A stretch of 21,114 bases of DNA from Proteobacteria bacterium UBA652 (lineage in GTDB: Bacteria > Pseudomonadota > Gammaproteobacteria > Nitrosococcales > Methylophagaceae), in assembly GCA_002299915.1 (NCBI GenBank), contig DBOG01000049.1:1-21114 (forward strand), written 5' to 3'. Below the pieces are notes generated by a model that was not told the DNA's origin, made no database searches, and saw only the letters and a list, made by a program, of their open reading frames with translations. Both the position numbers and the translations under genes were made by a program. How positions within the stretch are numbered: the first letter of the stretch is position 1; every line of letters begins with the position of its first letter. Positions 16,707-21,114 of this stretch are shown here, piece after piece.

Positions 16707-17345
16707 TTAATTAAACAACCACGGTGCTTCAGCCTGCCGTTTTTCTTCATATGCCACAATATCTGCTTCATACTGGAGGGTTAACCCAATATCATCAAGT
16801 CCATTCAGAAGGCTATGCTTTTTAAAAGAATCCACCTCAAAAGCAATGATTTCACCATCGGGCAACGTAATCTGCTGAGCAGATAAATCAACCCGTAGTT
16901 GATAGCCTTCTGTCTGCGTGACAGTATCAAATAAACCGTTAACGACTGTTTCAGGCAATACAATCGCCAAAATGCCATTTTTGCTTGTGTTATTAAAGAA
17001 AATATCTGCAAAACTCGGCGCAATCACCACCCGAACCCCAAAATCTTCTAAGGCCCATACCGCATGCTCCCGACTAGAGCCACAGCCAAAATTTTCACGG
17101 CCCAATAAAATACTGCCACCTTTGTACCGCGGTTGATTTAATACAAAGTCGGGATTCAGTGGTCGGTGACTACAATCTTGCCCCGGCTCTCCATGATCAA
17201 GATAGCGCCATTCATCAAATAAATTTGACCCAAACCCACTGCGACTGATTGACTTCAAAAACTGTTTTGGAATAATTGCATCGGTATCCACATTAGGTCG
17301 GTCTAATGGAATGACAATACTTTGTTCTACTGAAAATGGTGTCAT
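16707..17345 (-). CDS. leuD: 3-isopropylmalate dehydratase small subunit
   Basis: This is the small (swivelling) subunit of isopropylmalate isomerase; it needs LeuC, which carries the iron-sulfur cluster, to be active. The 212 residues fit the bacterial LeuD length. Typical motifs are LDRPNVDTDAIIPKQFL near the N terminus, LGRENFGCGSSREHAVWAL in the middle, and LNGLDDIGLTLQ near the C terminus. leuC normally lies immediately upstream; here a YceI-family gene occupies that place 24 bases away. leuC must be elsewhere in the genome if the pathway works. Confidence 0.97.
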   Translation of the reverse strand: MTPFSVEQSIVIPLDRPNVDTDAIIPKQFLKSISRSGFGSNLFDEWRYLDHGEPGQDCSHRPLNPDFVLNQPRYKGGSILLGRENFGCGSSREHAVWALEDFGVRVVIAPSFADIFFNNTSKNGILAIVLPETVVNGLFDTVTQTEGYQLRVDLSAQQITLPDGEIIAFEVDSFKKHSLLNGLDDIGLTLQYEADIVAYEEKRQAEAPWLFN

Positions 17346-17369
17346 ATTTTGCTGCTCTTTCTCACGGGT

Positions 17370-17990
17370 TTAAGGGACAAATTTAAAGGTCAAGAAGAAG
17401 CTGACTGGAACGGCATGACTGATGCTCGGTAAGTTTGCCAATTCTTTTAATTTTTCAACGCCCGCCACCAAAGCAAAGTCCCCTACATTTAATACAATAG
17501 GCTGCAAAGCGGCCACGGCCATTTTTGCACCCACCAATCGGGTAACGACTAAATCTAATGACACCATCTTGCTTTGCCCATGCAAATCAAGCTGTGCATC
17601 GACAATCATCCCAATATTAGCCCCTTCTGCTATCGCATCCAGCTCAAGCATATCCAACTGACCAGTCACCGTTGCCTTGGCATATTGTGAAACATCAAAT
17701 AAAAATTCTTTCATCCGACCATCTCGTATTTCGTTATTGGTATCAACACTAGCCAAGTCTACCGTTAAGATGAATTTTCCATTTGCATCAACCTCGCCCG
17801 TAAAACTATTAAATTGATGCGTTTCAATCATATTAATTTTTTTAATAGACATGAAATTTAACCGCGACTCCGCCGGCGCTAACGCCCAGCTAGCCGCAGT
17901 GGCTGTATTCGCCATACCACTATATGCTAAAAAAGCAACAACAGATAATAAGCCTGCTGTGAACAATTTGTTTTTCGTTAATAACATCAT
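17370..17990 (-). CDS. YceI-family periplasmic protein
   Basis: This is a 206-residue exported protein of the YceI lipocalin-like family, some members of which bind isoprenoid lipids such as polyprenols and ubiquinone. An N-terminal signal peptide (hydrophobic residues about 9-24) ends near TATAAS, around residue 33. The mature part starts WALAPAESRLNFMSIKK. It continues with FNSFTGEVDANGKF, VDTNNEIRDGRMKEFLFD and LDLHGQSKMVSLDL, a strand pattern typical of YceI. A strong AGGAG sits seven bases before the first of two adjacent ATGs. It is the first gene of the leftward block, 24 bases ahead of leuD, and diverges from fabI. The ligand cannot be read from sequence. Confidence 0.88.
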   Translation of the reverse strand: MMLLTKNKLFTAGLLSVVAFLAYSGMANTATAASWALAPAESRLNFMSIKKINMIETHQFNSFTGEVDANGKFILTVDLASVDTNNEIRDGRMKEFLFDVSQYAKATVTGQLDMLELDAIAEGANIGMIVDAQLDLHGQSKMVSLDLVVTRLVGAKMAVAALQPIVLNVGDFALVAGVEKLKELANLPSISHAVPVSFFLTFKFVP

Positions 17991-18040
17991 TTCAGACTCC
18001 TAATTTACAAAGTGAATCAACAATAAATTTAAAATCAAGA

Positions 18041-18068
18041 TTAACCTTACCTTAAGCTCGGCTATAAT
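18041..18068 (+). promoter_or_regulatory. Candidate fabI promoter
   Basis: A perfect TATAAT (18063-18068) lies in the yceI/fabI spacer with TTAACC (18041-18046) 16 bases upstream, a four-of-six -35 match. It would give a fabI leader of roughly 90 bases. The symmetric AGGT-N5-ACCT (18072-18084) sits where transcription would start and could be an operator. The minus strand shows TATTAT nearby, so the yceI promoter may overlap. Inferred from hexamers only. Confidence 0.45.
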
Positions 18069-18105
18069 AGCAGGTAACGCACCTAAAATCATAAAACAGC
18101 TTCCT

Positions 18106-18127
18106 GTTATCGCTTATTTGCGGTAAC
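18106..18127 (+). repeat. Inverted repeat / hairpin in the fabI leader
   Basis: GTTATCGC (18106-18113) and GCGGTAAC (18120-18127) are eight-base arms around a six-base TTATTT loop. All eight positions pair in RNA, one as a G-U wobble. It lies 40-60 bases before the fabI start codon and has no T tract, so it is not a simple terminator. It could be an operator for a dimeric repressor or a leader RNA structure. Confidence 0.45.
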
Positions 18128-18167
18128 CTAGTCTCATTGAATTGATAGCAATAAGGGTAAATAAAAA

Positions 18168-18956
18168 ATGGGTTTTTTGCAAAATAAACGTGTATTAATT
18201 GTGGGAGTGGCGAGTCCACGTTCCATTGCATCGGGTATTGCCCTCGCAATGGCAAGAGAAGGTGCTGATATCGCATTCACCTACCAGACTGACAAACTAA
18301 AAAGTCGAGTTGAAAAAATTGCAGCGGAATGTGGCTCAAATTCGGCACTTTTATTCCCTTGCGATGTGGCTAATGATAGCGAGATTAAGGCCGTATTTGA
18401 TCAGCTTGGTAGCCATTGGGATGGGCTAGATATTATCGTTCACTCCGTTGGCTTTGCCCCACGCGAACTATTGCAAGGTAACTATGTAGACAGCGTTACC
18501 CGTGAAGGGTTTGCGATCGCCCATGATATTAGTGTTTATAGCTTTGCCGCGCTTGCTAAGGCCGGTGCAGAGATGATGGCGGGTCGCAATGGATCGCTAC
18601 TCACCTTGAGCTATCTAGGTGCTGATCGCGCCTTAGAAAACTATAATGTTATGGGAATCGCCAAGGCAGCACTAGAAGCCAGCGTACGTTATATGGCAGA
18701 TGCGTTAGGGCCTCAAGGCATCCGTGTCAATGCAATTTCTGCTGGCCCGATTAAAACATTGGCTGCAGCAGGTATCAGTGATTTTGGTAAAAAACTCGCC
18801 TTTAGCGAACGCAACTCACCCTTACGGCGTAATGTCACCATTGAAGAAGTGGGGAATACGGCCGCTTTCTTATGCTCGGATCTCGCATCTGGTATTACCG
18901 GTGAAATCACGTTTGTTGACGCAGGTTACAATATTACAGGTAGTGCTGATCGTTAA
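18168..18956 (+). CDS. fabI: Enoyl-[acyl-carrier-protein] reductase (NADH), FabI type
   Basis: This enzyme carries out the last reduction of each cycle of type II fatty acid elongation and is the target of triclosan-type inhibitors. The 262-residue short-chain dehydrogenase fold starts with the FabI nucleotide motif GVASPRSIASGIA. The catalytic residues Tyr149, Tyr159 and Lys166 are present in LSYLGADRALENYNVMGIAK (E. coli Tyr146, Tyr156, Lys163), followed by NAISAGPIKTLAA. The FabI form, rather than FabV or FabL, is clear from this spacing. The ATG is preceded by AAGGG about ten bases away. It faces ppiD across a shared terminator. Confidence 0.97.
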   Translation: MGFLQNKRVLIVGVASPRSIASGIALAMAREGADIAFTYQTDKLKSRVEKIAAECGSNSALLFPCDVANDSEIKAVFDQLGSHWDGLDIIVHSVGFAPRELLQGNYVDSVTREGFAIAHDISVYSFAALAKAGAEMMAGRNGSLLTLSYLGADRALENYNVMGIAKAALEASVRYMADALGPQGIRVNAISAGPIKTLAAAGISDFGKKLAFSERNSPLRRNVTIEEVGNTAAFLCSDLASGITGEITFVDAGYNITGSADR

Positions 18957-18974
18957 ATTTAGTTAGCTGAAAAT

Positions 18975-19004
18975 AAAAAAGGCGCTGTTATCAGCGCCTT
19001 TTTT
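18975..19004. terminator. Bidirectional rho-independent terminator between fabI and ppiD
   Basis: GGCGCTG (18981-18987) and CAGCGCC (18992-18998) form a perfect seven-base-pair stem with a TTAT loop. Six T follow on the plus strand and six A precede, so both strands have a stem plus U tract. It lies between the convergent stops of fabI and ppiD and should end both transcripts. Confidence 0.93.
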
Positions 19005-19025
19005 ATGTGTGTAACTTAACTCGTT

Positions 19026-20927
19026 TTACTCAAGATGCTTGGTAAACACCTCAATCTCTGCCGCATCTTTAAGTGATGCAATTAAAGCCTGTGTTTCACT
19101 ACTACCCATAGATTGTTTTAACTGTGTCAATACTTGTTCACGTATTGCCGCATCAACTTCTATCACCTCAGCATCGACTACATTGTATAGAGCGGCAACA
19201 ATATAATTACCATTTTGCACAGAAAATCCTTTATATAATGTTTGAGCAGACACAGGCCGCGGCATTGCAAACACCTGCTGTCTTATCTGTGGATTTAAAC
19301 CCGCATCTGTACGTGTATACGCCGCTTTTTCTTGCCAAGCACCATCATCAACAAACAAGGTCTCAGCAAGCTCTCCTGCCCGTAATTTAGCCAACTTTTC
19401 TTCGCCTACCGTCATCGCCTGTTCCCTTGCTTTTTCAGCACTCAATCGCGTCTTAATTATTTCTGACACTGCTGCAAGCGGTAATTGACTGGCCGCAGTA
19501 TGTGTATTCAAATGTAAGACAACTGATCTATCTTTGCTTAATTCAATGACTTCACTATTTAAATCATTGGCTAATACATCATCTGAAAAGGCAGCCGCTA
19601 TCACCTTCTTATCTGCCGCAATACCTGTACCACCACCGCGAGTGAACGCTTCGGTCGTTTGGATCTCCAAGCCTAATTCCTCTGCCGTTATTTCTAAGTT
19701 TTCAGGGTTTTCATAACTCAGCTCAGCCAACTGCTCTACCAAATCATAAAATTTCGTTTCTGCTTGTTGTGTGCGGTATAACGCTTCAACCTCAGTGCGC
19801 ACCGTATCAAAACCTTTTTCTGTTGGTTCACGGATCCCTGTTAATTTAATCAGATGATAACCACCTTCACCTTCTACAATATCACTCACATCACCGACCG
19901 CCGCCAACTCAAAAACAGCAGTATCAAAAGAATCACCCATAACACCTCGTGGGAAATAGCCTAAACCACCCGCTTTTTTCGCTGATCCGATGTCTTCAGA
20001 TAACTCAGTTGCCAATGCAGAAAAGTCTTCACCTTGTGCTAATCGTGCTTGAATATCAGTAAGCTTAGCTAATATGGCGGTATCATTCTCTCCATTTACT
20101 TCCAGCAATATATGGCTGGCGCTTCGTTGCTCTGGATCAACAAATTGTGCTCGTCTCTCTTCATAAAATGCTAGTAGATCTTCCTCTACTATCTCCACTT
20201 CTTTTGATAGCGTATCAACAGATACATCAATATAATCAACCGTTAATCTTTCTGGAGACTGGTAGTTTTCTAAATTGCTATCGTAGTAAGCTTGTATTTC
20301 AGCTTCGTCAATTGTTACTGTTGGTAAATAATCTTCTACTGAAATAACGCCATACGCCACTTCCCGCGTTTGATTTTGCAATCGTAATTGTGCATCAATT
20401 TGACTATCCGTTACAAACATAGTTTGTTGCGCATTACCCATGAATTCTTTAGATAATAGATCTGTCCGTAAGCGTGCTTCATAAATATCTGTTGTCATGC
20501 CATTACGTGACAAAATTGCGATATAGGTCTGTCGGTCAAATACCCCATCTTTCTGAAAAACAGGTGTATTTTTAACTATTTCAGACAGATCAGCATCGCT
20601 AATATATTGCCCCAAATTTGCCCCTGCTTGGAACAATACTTTTTCATCTATCAATCCACCCAATACATTTTCTTTGGCAGCCATACCTTCGACCATCTCA
20701 GGACTATAATTTTCGCCCATCATATTTCGGATTCTATTTCTATATTGATCATAAGCACGACGAAATTCTGACTGTTTGATTTCCTCTCCATTGATATTCG
20801 CAACGATCGGATCAACAGGGCCATTAAAATAAGAATTTAGACCAAATAATGCAAAAGTCAGGCAAATGAGGCCAATAATTGACCAACCAACCCAGCCTTT
20901 TACTCCTTGACGGATAATTTCTAACAT
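19026..20927 (-). CDS. ppiD: Periplasmic folding chaperone PpiD (SurA/parvulin-type, membrane-anchored)
   Basis: PpiD is an inner-membrane-anchored chaperone that helps newly exported proteins fold as they leave the Sec channel. The 633 residues start with MLEIIRQGVKGWVG and one membrane helix (about 13-32). A SurA-like N-terminal chaperone domain follows (about 36-200). A parvulin domain (about 265-365) contains ASHILLE, GGLGYFPRGVM and GGYHLIKL, and a long helical C-terminal part completes the protein. Length matches the family (E. coli 623). The gene has terminators on both sides, so it probably has its own promoter in the 80-base upstream spacer. There I see only a TATAAA without a good -35. 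Proximity to fabI and tRNA genes matches my recollection of Pseudomonas. Confidence 0.95.
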   Translation of the reverse strand: MLEIIRQGVKGWVGWSIIGLICLTFALFGLNSYFNGPVDPIVANINGEEIKQSEFRRAYDQYRNRIRNMMGENYSPEMVEGMAAKENVLGGLIDEKVLFQAGANLGQYISDADLSEIVKNTPVFQKDGVFDRQTYIAILSRNGMTTDIYEARLRTDLLSKEFMGNAQQTMFVTDSQIDAQLRLQNQTREVAYGVISVEDYLPTVTIDEAEIQAYYDSNLENYQSPERLTVDYIDVSVDTLSKEVEIVEEDLLAFYEERRAQFVDPEQRSASHILLEVNGENDTAILAKLTDIQARLAQGEDFSALATELSEDIGSAKKAGGLGYFPRGVMGDSFDTAVFELAAVGDVSDIVEGEGGYHLIKLTGIREPTEKGFDTVRTEVEALYRTQQAETKFYDLVEQLAELSYENPENLEITAEELGLEIQTTEAFTRGGGTGIAADKKVIAAAFSDDVLANDLNSEVIELSKDRSVVLHLNTHTAASQLPLAAVSEIIKTRLSAEKAREQAMTVGEEKLAKLRAGELAETLFVDDGAWQEKAAYTRTDAGLNPQIRQQVFAMPRPVSAQTLYKGFSVQNGNYIVAALYNVVDAEVIEVDAAIREQVLTQLKQSMGSSETQALIASLKDAAEIEVFTKHLE

Positions 20928-20964
20928 AATTAAACAAGCCTTTTTATATCGCTAAGTAAAAATC

Positions 20965-20996
20965 AAAAAAAAGGCGCACAATGTTAATGTGCGCCT
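20965..20996 (-). terminator. Rho-independent terminator of the tRNA transcript, upstream of ppiD
   Basis: Read leftward, AGGCGCACA (20996-20988), a seven-base loop and TGTGCGCCT (20980-20972) form a nine-base-pair stem that runs into a tract of eight T. The rightward strand lacks a T run, so it acts on leftward transcripts only. It ends the tRNA transcript and isolates ppiD from it. Confidence 0.92.
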
Positions 20997-21007
20997 ATTC
21001 TTATTTA

Positions 21008-21084
21008 TGGCGGAGCGGACGGGATTCGAACCCGCGACCTCCGGCGTGACAGGCCAGCATTCTAACCAGCTGAACTACCGCTCC
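21008..21084 (-). tRNA. tRNA-Asp (anticodon GTC)
   Basis: This 77-base tRNA has the acceptor stem GGAGCGG/CCGCTCC, discriminator G73 and an encoded CCA (21010-21008). The D arm contains AGCTGGTTA. The anticodon stem CTGGC/GCCGG encloses the loop with GTC at 21050-21048, and the T arm reads GCGGGTTCGAATCCCGT. It is nearly identical to E. coli tRNA-Asp, and all stems pair, with one T-G in the anticodon stem. It is followed by a strong terminator and preceded, nine bases away, by another tRNA. Confidence 0.98.
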
Positions 21085-21093
21085 TAATGTTTC

Positions 21094-21114
21094 TGGTGGG
21101 TGTTGAGGGGATCG
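21094..21114 (-). tRNA. 3' end of a second tRNA, probably tRNA-Val (partial, cut by window edge)
   Basis: The last 21 bases, read leftward, fit tRNA positions 56-76: C56, G57 and A58 of the T loop, 3' T stem CCCTC, 3' acceptor strand AACACCC, discriminator A73 and encoded CCA. The acceptor strand implies a 5' end of GGGTGTT and resembles tRNA-Val of E. coli. The anticodon is outside the window, so the amino acid is inferred. The nine-base gap to tRNA-Asp indicates a common precursor. Confidence 0.8.

Noticed and set aside
16705..16716. Twelve-base palindrome GTTTAATTAAAC over the leuD stop.
   Set aside because: It is AT-rich, overlaps coding sequence and a stop codon, and has no spacing to a promoter; chance is sufficient.
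18052..18276. Leftward 74-codon open frame spanning the fabI start.
   Set aside because: It lacks a ribosome site and similarity to a known family, and most of it is antisense to the fabI leader and N terminus.
1..21114. Mobile element, CRISPR array, prophage, toxin-antitoxin or defence system.
   Set aside because: Nearly all sequence is accounted for by conserved core genes with short spacers; no transposase, integrase, direct-repeat array or target-site duplication was seen by eye on either strand.

Overview
The window reads as ordinary core chromosome of a gammaproteobacterium with a low-to-mid 40s GC content (estimated by eye). Two gene orders support this. One is leuD-leuB-asd-fimV-truA-trpF-trpB-trpA-accD-folC; from memory, Pseudomonas and relatives have a similar order. 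The other is tRNA-ppiD next to fabI. A fimV gene and a 1294-residue single-chain PurL also fit. I cannot name a genus. I see no phage, insertion sequence, CRISPR array, toxin-antitoxin pair or defence island, and no intergenic stretch exceeds 300 bases.

Left part (1-5748), all leftward: the nitric oxide reductase genes norC and norB (norB runs off the left edge), a Crp/Fnr-family regulator of the Dnr (nitric-oxide-responsive) type, and purL. The regulator overlaps the purL stop by one base. A perfect FNR/Dnr box, TTGAT-N4-ATCAA, lies upstream of norC, spaced correctly from a -10-like element. The regulator, its likely site and its likely target can therefore all be read within 2 kb.

Middle part (5826-17990): a small RDD-family membrane protein runs rightward and overlaps the end of folC by four bases. 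From there an unbroken leftward block of eleven genes (yceI-like, leuD, leuB, asd, fimV, truA, trpF, trpB, trpA, accD, folC) has no gap above about 60 bases. It covers leucine, aspartate-family and tryptophan synthesis, a cell-pole/type IV pilus organiser, tRNA pseudouridylation, malonyl-CoA formation and folate metabolism. leuC, the obligate partner of leuD, is not in its usual place upstream of leuD; a periplasmic YceI-family gene sits there instead.

Right part (17991-21114): fabI runs rightward from a 177-base divergent spacer with several small inverted repeats. It converges on ppiD, with one symmetric terminator between them. Upstream of ppiD lie a tRNA-Asp gene and, at the window edge, the 3' 21 bases of another tRNA, probably tRNA-Val. 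The two tRNAs are nine bases apart and share a strong terminator that separates them from ppiD.

I did not find a convincing undescribed system. The most informative observations are the norCB/Dnr regulatory layout, the coupling of the regulator to purL, and the missing leuC.
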